Shown here: positions 10,304 to 21,647 of the stretch, piece after piece
How positions within the stretch are numbered: position 1 is the first letter of the stretch
Layout: each line of letters opens with the position of its first letter
DNA from: Collybia mongolica
Lineage: Eukaryota; Basidiomycota; Agaricomycetes; Agaricales; Clitocybaceae
Reading direction: 5' to 3'
NCBI GenBank assembly: GCA_013420905.1
Contig: JAAXNY010000013.1
Coordinates: forward strand, 2,480,001 to 2,544,000
DNA: 64,000 nt
Position numbers and translations under genes: made by a program
The notes under the pieces: model-generated
Told to the model about the DNA's origin: nothing
Database searches by the model: none
Seen by the model: the letters and a program-made list of their open reading frames with translations, nothing else

Positions 10304-11717
10304 ATGCCTCCCCCATCCATGTCCAGTCTTCCAGTGGAACTCTGGGAGAAAATAGTTGATAACGTCCGACCCGATACCCATCTGTCACTCTGCCGAGTCT
10401 CGAAACTCTTCCACTCTTTGGCTACTCGCTCCCTCTACTATGATATCTCCTTGGACTCACCCTCCTCGACTGCAACATGCTGTCGTACCTTGGTCAATAA
10501 TTTGAACGCCGCTACCGCTGTCAGAAGTCTCGCCATAACATATACGTGCGTGTGGCGTTCCCATCTTCACTATCTAACCCAACCCTAACCACCATCTAGC
10601 CCATCCGAGCCGTTGAAATATCATTATTTTCCCTCATTTTATCAGGTCCTTGGTCAGGCTTTACGGCGCCTGACAAATGTGCGGGACCTCCGCTTATCGG
10701 TCCTCGACCCCAATTATATCCGAGTTCTCGACCGTTGCCAGTTTCCCTCGCTTCAGCACTTCGAGTGTTACCTCACGCTCACCAACTCTCTGATTTTATT
10801 CCTAAATCAGCACCCCAACATAACGTATTTACAGATCGCACCCAACGAAGCTTTGAGTACCGAATCCTGGCCGCCCCCCGTTGCGCCTCCAGTCGTCTTA
10901 CCCAAACTCGAATATTTCGTCGGGAATAGCGAGTGTATCTCGGCGCTCGGGTGCGACGCGTCCCTGCGTTCGGCGTTTCTTTTTTGGGATGCGGTAGATG
11001 CTACCCCGCAGGACGCCGTCGCTTCGTTGGAACGTTCCAGCAGCAACAGCATCAACCTTCTGAGCTGCCGCCGGAGAGGCTGGAACTTGGACTTGATAGA
11101 CTTGATATCGACTTGGCTCCCGAATATTTACGTGCTCAGCATAACCAACCTTCTCGTCGTTGACGCGCACCCAAGCCAAGTGCGTACTGAACCCATTCGT
11201 GGCCCAGAAATTGAGTCGCTAATGTTCGGGGTATTCTAGACGTATCTCGACGCTATCAAAGGGCTTCTAACGAGGTTTACCGTCCTTCATCGGCTGCACC
11301 TCCATTGTGTCGACACGTTCAGGATGGGGGACGTCGAGTGCCGAATGGACGACGACTTTGCCACGGTATCAAGCTGGGGCGCTGCATGCCCCACGCTATC
11401 CGAATGCATCTTGCCTCGTACGTCCTACTGTCCTTCCCGGCCGGCGAGCACACTTTCTAAAACTTAGTTGCCACACAGACTCTAACGGCCTGAAATGGAT
11501 CCGGGTCGTCGATGACGTCTGGTTGCCGGATCCTTGCGATCAGCGCGGCACGAAATGGCTTAGGGGTATGTTGCATTCGAACCGGTTCCCGCAGTGGAGT
11601 ACGGTGTTGGCTGTGCTCCAGCGGCGAACGCAGCAGCGGACTGTGCATTTTGGCGGTATCGAGGAAACTGTTGAGATCTTAAAGTCCTTGATGATCGGGA
11701 ATGAGTGGGAACCGTGA
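10304..11717 (+). CDS. F-box protein, leucine-rich-repeat-like
   Basis: Four exons (10304-10545, 10600-11179, 11240-11417, 11479-11717) join in consistent phase to 412 residues. The N-terminus is an F-box (LPVELWEKIVDNV...SLCRVSKLFHSLA), which in this fold binds Skp1 in SCF ubiquitin ligases. The rest has irregular leucine-rich segments (LTNVRDLRLSVL, FPSLQHFECYL, LPKLEYFVG) as in the very large agaricomycete F-box families, where it would select substrates. A TAG at 11237-11239 interrupts the raw frame but coincides exactly with the acceptor of a 60-nt in-frame intron with a CTAAT branch site, so I treat the gene as intact. The start could also be the Met five codons downstream. Target unknown. 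Confidence 0.8.
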
Positions 11718-12185
11718 CTGGAGGTGTCGAGGGCGACATCATTCGCGAATTTATCGTAATAGTTCGAAACTTGGCCGGCCCACAGGTGATGTATGGCCAA
11801 GCTTTTCTGGTGGGACAGAGGACATCGGTTCGAATCGCGAATGTGCCCGAGTAGTTTCGATACCCGTACTCCATTTTCTAGAAACTCCCGGTTTATACTT
11901 AAGCCCCCGCATCATCGGCATAGCCTTTTGATGTTAGTAGTTTCGTTATACACGCCTACTCACATTTTAATATCCAAGTCAATTCATCCAACAACTCTGC
12001 TATAATCTTGGAAGACATGATCACAGTCCCGTTTATTACGATACAAAAAACTAACTACACGAAAAATCGTACAATCGGCATCCCAAGTCAACGTCAAGTG
12101 ACATCAACCAGAAAAACGGCAGTGATATTTTCTGTTCGGCCCATTAAATTTTACTCCTTCAATGACGACATGCCTCCCCACCGGC
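11718..12185. other. Convergent intergenic region
   Basis: The F-box gene and the 3' part of the POT transporter converge here. The sequence should contain both 3' untranslated regions. No gene was recognised. Confidence 0.5.
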
Positions 12186-14486
12186 CTACTTCTCTGTTCC
12201 CTCGGCAACTCGCGCGGGGGTACCGTCCAAACGGCCTTCCTTCAAGTTATTCAAAGAATCCTCCTTGGCATCCAACCCGCGAATGGAGAACCAGAAGATA
12301 AAGCCTGTGACGCCGGCCAACACGCCCATCACGCCATAGTTCCACACAAGAAGCGGGTCCGCCGCGAGAGCTGTATCAATCGGGTTGATGGGGGAGGAGA
12401 GGGAATGTGTAACTATCAGGCACCGTGGAAATGAAGGATCGGGCAGAAGAACGTACCAACAAAGGCCTCTCCTAGGGCCGAGGAAATTGCGGACATGAAC
12501 AAGAAGACTGCCATTACCAATGACCGCATGTTGACGGGTGCTTTCGTGAATGCGTACTCCAAGCCGGTGATTGATGCGAAGATTTCGCTGAATGCGATCA
12601 GGATATAGCTGGAGGTGAGGATTGAGCGTTAGGGGTGCGAACGAAGAATATGGGTGGGAAAAAAACTGACGAGCCAGTTTGGATCCATACGTTGAGGGGC
12701 GAAACGAGAGCGTTCTTATCTGCGTCTACACAGGTTGCGGCGGAGTAGTGGCATGGGTTCGTCTGTAGAGAAAAATATAAGCCCTCGTTCTGCTTCAATC
12801 AAAAACCGACTAGCCAGTACCTTGTAGATGAAATGTTGGACGACTGAAGCCCAAATCATGGCGGCGCAGCCTGTAAGCGAGTACAGTCATTGATATAAAA
12901 CGGGTACATTAGCGGGAGCTGAAGCTTGCCTGTGATGAATCCTGCGGTAATCTTCTTGAGGGCGCTGAAGTTGATTCCCGCACGACGAAGACTGGGGTAG
13001 ATCTAAGTAACATCCCCGAGTTGTAAGTGGGTTGAGGTAATTCTCGAAAGCTCCCGATGCACGTACAAGGAGATCACAAATGGGGATGAAGATGATGAGG
13101 GCGAAGGGGTCGAGATTGGATAAGACGTCGTTGGGCACGCCGTGCGTTGACATCGTCGCAGCCTGCGACGTCAAGTTATTGTTCAACTGGTTGTAAGTGA
13201 GCCCTAAGAGGGAACAATCAACTTGAGATGTTCAGGACTGAAAGTCTACAAACGAGCGGCTTACAGTAGATAGGGTACCATAAGAACACCGTACACGCTT
13301 TAAGCCCACGGTTTACTTCGTCGACCCAGTTGTCATCAAATGTCATCCAAGCGGGCCTGGCCTCGCCGACCTGTTTACTGGGCTTCGCGTTCTCCCAGAA
13401 GTCGTCGGCCGTGAGCTGTTTAAATGTTTTCACGGGATTGAGGCTCCAGCGCCCTCTGGCGGCGAATCTCCACAGGCGGATGGAGGTAGCGAGGACAGAG
13501 CCTGTCGGGGGCGAGAGGATGTAGCGGTTGCGCCCGTACCAAAGGACAATAGGGCACAGCAAGAAAATGATGGTAGGCAAAGTGTAGGCGAGCCAGAATC
13601 CGACATACTAAGGCATCATCAGCGGCAGGCCTTGTGTCCTGTAGATGAGTTAACTCACCTTCTCGGAGTAGGTCATGCCTATCTGGCCGACGAGAGCACC
13701 GATATTGATGAAAAGATAGAAATACTGTGGGAAATACATGAGAAGCAATCGTCGAGGGAGGGGATTATGCAACTAACCATGTACACTCTGGAGACAGTCA
13801 GAGCGGGATCGACGATGACCCTTTCTCCGTTCTTCCTAGTGACGACGAACAAGCGGGTCCTCTTGTACTGCTCCGCAATCAATGGCGAAATGTTGGCCTT
13901 GAATAGACCAGTACCTGATCCACAGTCAGATCATTGATAAGACGAGATTATGGTTTCTCATACCTAAGCCCATGACGATCAAAGCAACAGAAAATGCACC
14001 AACTGCACTTGAGTGTTCGATCACTCCAGGAACAGCGGCAACAATGAGAATGATATGGCCCAGAAGGGCGACGGCGACGGCAATACAGACCGTGTTGAAT
14101 CTGCCTAAGTACGTGTCGGCAATGTACGCTCCCAGGAGTGGCGTAACGTAGCACCTGTCATAACCGCTGTTCATTAGTGTACCTAGATGCGAATTCCATT
14201 GGTCACACACCAGAACTGGTAGAAAGTAGTAAGGCCAGTGGAAGCCCTCTGACCAAGGCCGAGGGCGCCGGATTGGCCTTTAGTAAAGCCAGCTCCTGAG
14301 TGGGAGTGGGGTGGGAGGGGTTGTTGGATGAAATTGGTCTAGACTCAACATAAGTGAACACTTTTTGGTATATATGAGTCAATAACATACAAAAACGACA
14401 GAAGAGCCGTAAAACTGCGTTTCATGAAGTCAACAATCAATGCAATGTTCACATTCCAGTTATTTTTTTTTTCGGTACATACCGAG
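12186..14486 (-). pseudogene. Peptide transporter (POT/PTR2), 3' part of split gene
   Basis: The minus strand carries the remaining exons of a proton-coupled oligopeptide transporter whose first exons lie 6.9 kb away at 21356-21647. In order I see a 24-nt microexon (14414-14391, FYGSSVVF), TNFIQQPLPPHSH, YVTPLLGAYIADTYLGRF, TGLFKANISPLIAEQYKRTR, the YFYLFINIGAL helix, a long loop with RGRWSLNPVKTFKQLTADDF, NNNLTSQAATMSTHGVPND, CAAMIWASVVQHFIYK and SEIFASITGLEYAFTKAP. The gene ends with ADPLLVWNYG and a stop at 12186-12188. No frameshift or stop was seen in these exons. One intron (12871-12929) appears to use a GC donor. The transposon at 14487-21355 separates ERFS from FYG inside the family's conserved ExxERFxYYG motif. 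The gene is almost certainly non-functional unless the element is spliced out or excised. Confidence 0.88.
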
Positions 14487-14521
14487 CACCGGACTTCAGG
14501 CCAAATCACATGTGGCAAATA
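14487..14521 (+). repeat. Left terminal inverted repeat of CACTA-like element
   Basis: This 35-bp end starts CACCGGACTTCAGGCC and is the inverse of 21321-21355 with about five mismatches. It is preceded by the GAG target duplication. Confidence 0.9.
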
Positions 14522-14772
14522 TCCCGCTAATATGGGTTGTATTTGCCAAATATTCTTTGAATATTCTCGAAATAACTGCCAGCTAATATTCGTCAGAAAG
14601 GGGCTGTATTTGAACTGTATTGCTTGAATATTGTCGTGGAATAATAACCAAATAAAAATTTTGATAATATTTACACTCAGATGTCAATGGCCACGTGAGG
14701 CAGGCGCGTTCAACGCGTCACACGATCTCACTTGCATTGGCGCGACAAGTATAGGTTATACAAGATCGCACC

Positions 14773-17275
14773 ATGGTCAAGACTTACGCATGTGAAGCTC
14801 CCACCCACACTGACCTCATATCTCCTACTTCAAATGCACCACTGACCAGACGTTCCACCCGACCGAATAAAGGGCAATATACAGCGGAGGAAGGGGGGAA
14901 GGTGCCTGTAGAGCTCACGCGCAAATTAGTACCTGATGCCAGTAACAAGAGGAAAAAAGGACCAACTAATCAAGATGAGAACCCAGCTGCCAAGAAGAAA
15001 AAAGCAAATCCAGCTGGGGCAAAGGCTCTCGGCTTCAGAAATCCATTTGGTGTGCATACAGTGGCTTCCCTTGACTTCTGTTCTCTGAAATTTCCTTCGA
15101 ATCAGCTACAACACTCAATAATCCCCAAAATGAACATACTGTGTCATCAAACTCATCTCCATTAACGGCCTTTAGTCCTACTCCCGAACAGTCTTGCCCA
15201 TCTCCCCTTCAACCTAAGGTACTAGAATCGGTCAGTTTTCAATATGCTATCAAAAATTGTGCTTACAGATATATATAGACCGTGGATTGGGTTTCCTTCC
15301 CCGTCGCCCAACCACCACAAAATGACACCAGCTATATGCAGTCACAGTGCGCTATAATCGAAAAGGCCCCTTCGCAGCAGCGCGAGAAATCCGTTGTTAG
15401 GGCTGCCCAGCGAGATGCGCCGCCTCGAACGCCACCTAAAACAAAGACATTGATATTGTCTGTCAGGAATTCACTTGCTCCGTCGACTGGGAGCCGCTCA
15501 CCTTTCATAATTGACTCTACATCTCGCCATAGACAGATGGATCCACCCCCTCCATTCAGACTTCCTTTTGGTAGAGAACATCTGAGTTCCAGCCAAGCTT
15601 CCACCTCTCCATTTACTGTTCCTAAAAGTCAAAAAGCCGCCATCAATATACAATCCACATGCGAGAGTCCTTTTCGAGATCTACCACGTACTTCTGCACA
15701 GTCACGCACTGCACCTATTTCATCATCCCGCACCATTTCCAAAGCCAATCAAGCAAACAACCTAAAAATGATTCCCTTCTCACGCGACGTTTCCACTATA
15801 CCCTCAAAACCAGCCACAGTTTCGAAGCAGGTGACGGACAAGCTCATGCAGCTTGAGTCCGCCTCGGAGAGTGTACAGAGCCGCCTCGAAAAACTGGAGC
15901 AAGAAGCTACGATTATACGAGATTTGAAGAATGAGAAGCGTACTCTCCTTGATCAAGTTGGACAACTTACTGAACGGGTCGAAATGCTTGAGGGGGTGGT
16001 TAAAACAATGTTGGACAGACTTGAAGGGGGGAAGGCGATTGGAACCAATAGCGAGGAAGATGGTGATGCATCTCGGCCCTCAAAGAGAATCCCACGAGAT
16101 AACTGCTTTAATGTAAGAGGGCCGTCTACGATGGTTATTGTACAGATGCTTACCAGGGTGTTGCAGAATGCTGTCCGAAAAACGATGTTGATTGCAATGG
16201 GGTTAGGAGCAAAAGCTCGAGCGAAGGATGTGGTAAAGATGCCGTCACATCCGAGTGGGGGTGGTTTTGTAAAAGACCGTGAAATGGGTGGTGGACAGTT
16301 TATCCGACCGGATTGGCAGTCGAACTTCGCCGGGAATACAATTTGGCATAATCATATGATCCGAATGATCAAACAACAATCAACGCAAGTCTATCCGGCA
16401 TTCACAAAGGAGTCCCTGGCAGAAAAATCTGATGCAGCTTTGTTGTCCCGGATGGAGATCATTTTCAAAAATCTGCGAACATCCTATTTGAAACATGTTC
16501 GGGTGGCCAACCTTGGATCTGATGCTGAGGAAGAGGCTGAGGAGGATGAAGAGACTCGAAAACAGAGGAATCGTCGCTTACAAAGGAAGGCTAGAGTATG
16601 TTGAAGATTTATTTTGAGGCATGAGCTTACTAACGTATGGTTCAGAAAGCGGAGGAGCGTTTGAGAGTCATTCAAACCGAGAACTGGCACTGCAAGGGTG
16701 CTGATTGGTTCTTTAAAGCAGCTTACCAGTCAACAGATGAATCAGATGTGACTCCGGTCTTGGATCCAAACACGGACATTGACGACGAATGCGAAGTTCC
16801 CGTGGCTTCAACACGAAAGCCATGGATAACACGTCCACCGCTATATCGAGAAGCTACTGTGAGTGTACTTCTTAACCAATCTAGCGAATGGTCTAGCTTA
16901 GCTTTGAATTATTTCCAGTTTGAAGCGTGGGTCGAATCCTTGGAAAAAGAGATCATGATCATTCGAAAGCAAACCGAGAAAGAGAATCGTGGCAAGGCAG
17001 GTCCCCATCCCCGTGTCCGAGGCCGTCCCGTCGATGTTCCGCTCCCAAGAATGAAACTGATTGATGAGAAAATTGTAATGAATGCAATTGATCTGGACTG
17101 GCTAGAGAATCACCCTGAATCAAACAGGCCCACAAGAATTCAAGACTGGGCCGGTGGCCCTAATATGCACGATGATAGCAATGATGGGGATGAAGGGTGT
17201 GAGAACAATGGGGAGTACCCAGATTCGAACGAGCACGAGGATGAGGATGAAGACCTTGATGATATCTATGGATGA
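14773..17275 (+). CDS. Transposon-encoded coiled-coil acidic protein
   Basis: Exons joined by introns at about 15050-15106, 15226-15272, 16598-16645 and 16861-16920 give a long protein of several hundred residues. The N-terminus is basic (RSTRPNKGQY, AAKKKKAN). A Ser/Pro-rich stretch follows, then a clear coiled coil (KQVTDKLMQLESASESVQSR, then LEKLEQEATIIRDLKNEK). Next comes a helical segment with FTKESLAEKSDAALLSRME and RKQRNRRLQRKA, and a WFFKAAYQSTDESD motif. The C-terminus is strongly acidic (EHEDEDEDLDDIYG). Similar second proteins accompany basidiomycete Tnp2-type elements. By analogy with plant CACTA TnpA, it could bind the element ends and bridge the transposase, but this is inference. 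It converges on the transposase gene, with 63 bp between the two stop codons. Confidence 0.75.
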
Positions 17276-17338
17276 CATTATATTAGTTACAATCGTCTGT
17301 GATATCAATATCGTCTTCAGGTTTATCCTAGAATTACA

Positions 17339-20300
17339 TTAGCTAAGAAAGAGAAACAATTCAACAGCACTGACATGATCAAAAGCAACTGTGATCCAAA
17401 GATTCCGTTGCACGACAGTCACTGGTGCCAAAATGAAATGCCCAGAGAGACGGCTGATGGCAACAGCCTCAGGTTGAGCTAAATCCCCTGCATCCCAAAC
17501 ATCGACCGCCAGGTCCACGGCCCTTGATGGGGATGAGCTTAGAAAATTCTTTAAGCTTCAGTACATACCGTAAGGACCAAGGAAACTCCATTCTTGAAGT
17601 GATTTCACTGGTTTTGAACTTGCGGACAATTGCGACGGTTGATGTTAAGTGAACAGTATTGTGTGTAATCGATGCTTGAAAAATATAATCAATTAGTACA
17701 GGTGTGCGTCCATCAATATAGGCGTATTGCGCAGATCGGCCACGGGCAGATGTTGCTGCTCCGTATCGTCGCTTCGCCAGCCAGATGTGTGTGTATGACT
17801 TAACATCACCGAAAAAAGCAGCCTGAGACTGGTGAGTAGCGGGAGTCGTGTTACTGATGAGATCAAGGTCCACGGACCAAGCATGGCGAAGATATTCATA
17901 AAGAAGGCTATAATACCCATAACCCAGAGTGCGTAATTGGACAATGTTGTGGTACCGTGGAAAGTCAATATGATCTGCAGAGGTTGAGTTAAACCTGTTA
18001 CACATTTTATAGCTTGAGTTTACCCGGGTTTGATTCAGCTTCGATTCGGTCAATATAATTTTGGAGTGTACCACGTCGTTCCGAAGTGCCACCGTGCAGG
18101 TATGACTTGAGCAGATCAACTGAATCCTGATCCTCCTTAACGAGAGGCCGCGTCAGCCGCTCTAAGTGTGATATCTTAAGTGCCATCAGAACAACAAGTA
18201 TATGAACAATATATTTCAAGATACGCACGAGCTCCTGAATGAACGTGGTTTTCCACCAGCCCCGCATCATCGTTCCTTCAATTTCTCCACCTGAATGCCC
18301 ATTTTGATTGAATCGCCCGAGTGTCCCATTATTTCGTTCATACGGGTAGGTGCCAAAACCGGGGGATGGCCCATAGCGCAAGAATTGGTCTTCAAGGTGT
18401 ATCGCAAGATGAAAATATGGTGTTAGGTGAGCTTTCATTCGTGCCAACAGCTGTATTGAATGGTTAAGTGAACCACAGCCTCGCCTTATCTCCGTGGGGC
18501 TGATGGCATGGGAGCTAAGTATACGTCGGGCGGCACATATATTCAGCACAACATCATAATGCCGACGGAGGGAACGGTCCATCTTGCTGTCTTCAAATTC
18601 TGGTAACTCGTCAGGCGGCATATCTGGATTCTGCGCAAGAAGATGTGCTCGACAGCGGGTGTGGACAAGCTTTTGCTGAGAGATCATTTTTCTTTCGATT
18701 TTCGTACCCTTGGCTGGAGGTGGAGCGTCTCTATCTGGGATTTTTCCATTAATCTCCCAAGCAATGAACAGAGCAACAAAAAAAATAGCGCTATGAGATT
18801 TCCATTGATCCGCTTTGATAGAGCCAGTCGCACGCGCAATCTGATGTTAAATTGGTATGAGAAATTTAATAGTTAAGAAGTTGCGACATACAGATGGAGG
18901 AAGACGACCAATGGAGCAAGGCCAGATAAGGTTCTCAAAAAAATCGGACATCTTTCCCATGGCCCTTGAATTTAGCATCCCATTCTCATATAGTATGCTT
19001 TTCGTGGAGTGCTTGATAATACCTAAATTCCTGGTTCATTGATATTTTAGGAGTCGAAAGTCAGAGCTCACAGAGAAAGAATAAGTGCATGAAGTCCAAC
19101 AGGGATGAACGTCCTGGAGCCCAGTTAACTAGTTCATGGATGGCGCTGTAACGAATGCCCCTGCGTCGATGAATCTCTTCAGCGATTTCTTCGTTAACAT
19201 CACGAGTGTGGAAGGCATATTTGAGGTAGCGCCATGGATCACGTTCCTCGCACACTTGAAATTGGGTCAGACCACAATATTAAAAACGGAGCCAAATGCT
19301 ACCTACCTGCTGGCTTCAAAGCTTCCGGATCTGTAAGACTGTAGAACGTAGCCTTACATGCAGGACTCATAAAATGGATGGACGTAAAGCCCTGTAGCCC
19401 ATTGAGTTTGCGACTTGCTGGAAGATCCGACACATCAGCCTCCAGTTGGGCATGAAACAGTTCAACATTGGGGCTTCCGTGTACTCGAAATTCCATCCCT
19501 AAAAAGTCCAGTTCAGGTATGTCCCAGAAAAAACACTAGATTGCCACACCATTGTACAAAGCTTTGAGGTCTCGAACAAATAAGTCGAATGGCTTGTTAA
19601 GTTGTTGTAACGAAGGTTCCCCTGGCGTGGGGGGGAAAACAAAAACCAGAATGGTTTCTTCACGTAAGTAACGTACCGTGCGAGGATTGTTACAAATCGT
19701 GATATACAGGGCTCCCGTTGAGTGAGTACCAGTTTTGACAGCCTGGAACCTATATAGCAATCAGAAGTAAGCACTAGTAAACTTAAAGACGAATGTAGAT
19801 ACCAGTCAATATTCATCTGCAACACGAGGCCATTCGGCAGAGCAACGAACTGCTGCGCTTTCTCGAGTACATTCACATCACGAACTTCCCAGGCGCCATT
19901 GCGACGGCGTTCTAGTCCTGCCTGTATAGCTCGCCATCCCCATGCATCCGTGACATCGTGTAATAGTCTGTCAGAATCCGTGTAGGCAGCAAAGCCTCGA
20001 TCCGTAGTTGGCGCCCTGACTCCAGGTTCGTCACCAACTTGCCTCCAGTGTTGCCATTGTGCGACTTTTCCCGGTCGTAGGCATAGCCTCTGAATCGCAC
20101 GCGAGGGCGGAACGTATGGAAGGATGAGAAGAGGTGTTCGTTTCTCTGTCCCATCAGAGAGCCGCTTTGTGGTGTATATGGTGTCGGAACAATCGCCGTT
20201 TGAGCAGTATGGGGAATCCAGTAGAGGTAATAGGTGTGGATGATGCGTCGCCCAACACGTCGGGCAGAGGATGAGATAAATGATGAATCCCTCCGTCAAG

Positions 20301-21121
20301 ACACCCAGCCGTTTCTCCACTGTACGAATTGTCCTGGCGAAACTGTCAGCACCTGGAAAGTCAAGGCCGGCAGCAACGCTGGCATTAAACACATTGGAAT
20401 ACCCATCCAGCATGAGAGATGCAGCTCTGTGGGTCATACCATCAAAAGCGACCCCTAGAAAAACACGCAAATACGCATTTCGAATGGCAGGGTGATCATC
20501 GAAGGCCCAAGGCAACTCTCGTTCCATATCTTCAAGCAGGCCGTCTTCAGGTGCATAGCCATTGAACAATTCATGTCGAGAGGAGAAAAGGGGGTCATCG
20601 GCAATGTTCTCGATGGGATCTTGACCAAAATCCAAGCTCGAATTGCAGTCCGATTGTGAGTCCGAGTCTTGTTCAAAATGACTCTCAGCTGTAGAGGCAT
20701 AACATTCGTCGGTTTCTTCTTCAAACTCTGAATCCGAGCTAAACACCATTCCGTATCCGTCAGGTCCCAGCTGCTCCTCTGCAAGCCAACGAAACTCGCT
20801 GCTAACGCTTCCACCTCGCGGTTCTGCCAAACCTTCGACCTGAACATCACAGTCCATGCCAAAGTCCCAACCAGCCTCTTCTTCACTTGAATCATCATCT
20901 CCGAAGCCGTCGTCATTGAGGTAATGATCAGTATGCTGTGGCATGCCAGCCGTTGCAGTTGGAGCGCGTTCCCAAGTCGTTCCTCGAGGTAGTCCGAGTT
21001 TTACATCGCCGGCTTCGCAGTGTCTTCGAGACGTACGCTGAGTCTGCAGAGTACCCTGGATATCCGTAGTGAGACAGATGGTGCATTTGCACCAGCATGG
21101 TTGGTTGTCGGCTTTGGTCAT
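17339..21121 (-). CDS. Tnp2-like (CACTA-type) transposase
   Basis: This multi-exon minus-strand gene starts at the ATG at 21121. An N-terminal Cys/His cluster (CWCKCTICL...RRHC) resembles the zinc-finger start of basidiomycete Tnp2 proteins, and a highly acidic linker follows. Then come WAFDDHPAIRNAYLRVFLG, a CPTCW motif, the block ICNNPRTVRYLREETILVFV, DVSDLPASRKLNGL, VNWAPGRSSLLDFMHLFFL, FENLIWPCSIGRLPPS, a HYDVVLNICAARRILSS segment and AIHLEDQFLRYGPSPGFG with ERNNGTLGRFNQNGHSGGE. The last exon contains DVWDAGDLAQPEAVAISRL and ends at 17339. The DDE catalytic acids are probably in the central RNase-H-like part (LLDFMHLFFL is a good candidate for one Asp). Every junction I checked keeps frame, so the gene looks intact. 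Confidence 0.82.
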
Positions 21122-21320
21122 AGACGTTGTGGAACAAAAAAGCGGGGGTGGTGTGATCACACTTACAGATAAAAGTCCCTCTCTCAATTACAAGTCCTCA
21201 GAGCAGTGGTAGCCAGGAAATATAGGAACAATACATGATATATTGTCGAAGTAATGGAGGTCGAATACAGCTGGCAAATATTTTGGCAATACAGCGTAAA
21301 TACAACAGGTATAAACAAAA

Positions 21321-21355
21321 TATTGGCCACGTATGATTTGGCCCGAAGTCCGGTG
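21321..21355 (-). repeat. Right terminal inverted repeat of CACTA-like element
   Basis: Read on the minus strand this 35-bp end starts CACCGGACTTCGGGCC, matching the left end. It is followed on the plus strand by the GAG duplication and then POT exon 2. Confidence 0.9.
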
Positions 21356-21647
21356 GAGAACCGTTCTGCCAACTCGACGATGGCGATAACTGGGGGACGA
21401 TATTACAGCTTTATATCGGAGTACAAACTTAATACGCACGATAAGCGTTCCAGGGGATCTTGTCTGCAACTCTTCTCAACGTCTTCCTTTCCTCCTCCGT
21501 AGGGAACTCTAGTCCATCGTGAATCCCGTCTGGTACGTATTTAAGGGAATCGTTCTCCACTGAGGAATGTGCCTCTTCGTGATGATACACCTGTTTCTCG
21601 TCCTTAATATCCGGAGAGGCACTGCGACCGTTGTTGGAGTTGACCAT
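21356..21647 (-). pseudogene. Peptide transporter (POT/PTR2), 5' exons of split gene
   Basis: Exon 1 (21647-21440) encodes an acidic cytoplasmic N-terminus ending EFPTEEERKTLRRVADKIPW, characteristic of fungal PTR2 transporters. An intron (21390-21439) follows. Exon 2 (21389 onward) encodes LIAIVELAERFS, which carries the ExxERF proton-coupling motif, and is cut at 21356 by the CACTA-like element. The remaining exons continue at 14486 on the same strand. The same exons occur intact in the paralogue at 27541, whose exon 1 contains FPTDEERVTLRRVADKIPW. If transcribed, the mRNA would run into the transposon and could encode at most a short N-terminal fragment. Confidence 0.88.

Larger units (their letters stand above)
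14487..21355. mobile_element. CACTA-like DNA transposon, apparently intact
   Basis: The element is 6,869 bp. It is bounded by 35-bp terminal inverted repeats that both start CACCGGACTTC and differ at about five positions. It is flanked by a 3-bp direct duplication, GAG at 14484-14486 and GAG at 21356-21358. Three-base duplications and CAC-initial ends fit the CACTA (EnSpm) superfamily. It encodes two convergent multi-exon genes: a coiled-coil protein (14773-17275, plus) and a Tnp2-like transposase (17339-21121, minus). I saw no stop or frameshift in either, so the element may still be autonomous. It sits in a POT transporter gene, one base before the donor of intron 2. Removing the element and one GAG rebuilds an ERFS codon run followed by a GTATG donor, exactly as in the intact paralogue at 27541. 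Confidence 0.9.

Noticed and set aside
11180..11239. Premature TAG in the first F-box gene
   Set aside because: The TAG is the acceptor of a 60-nt in-frame intron with GTGCGT donor and CTAAT branch site; splicing restores the protein.
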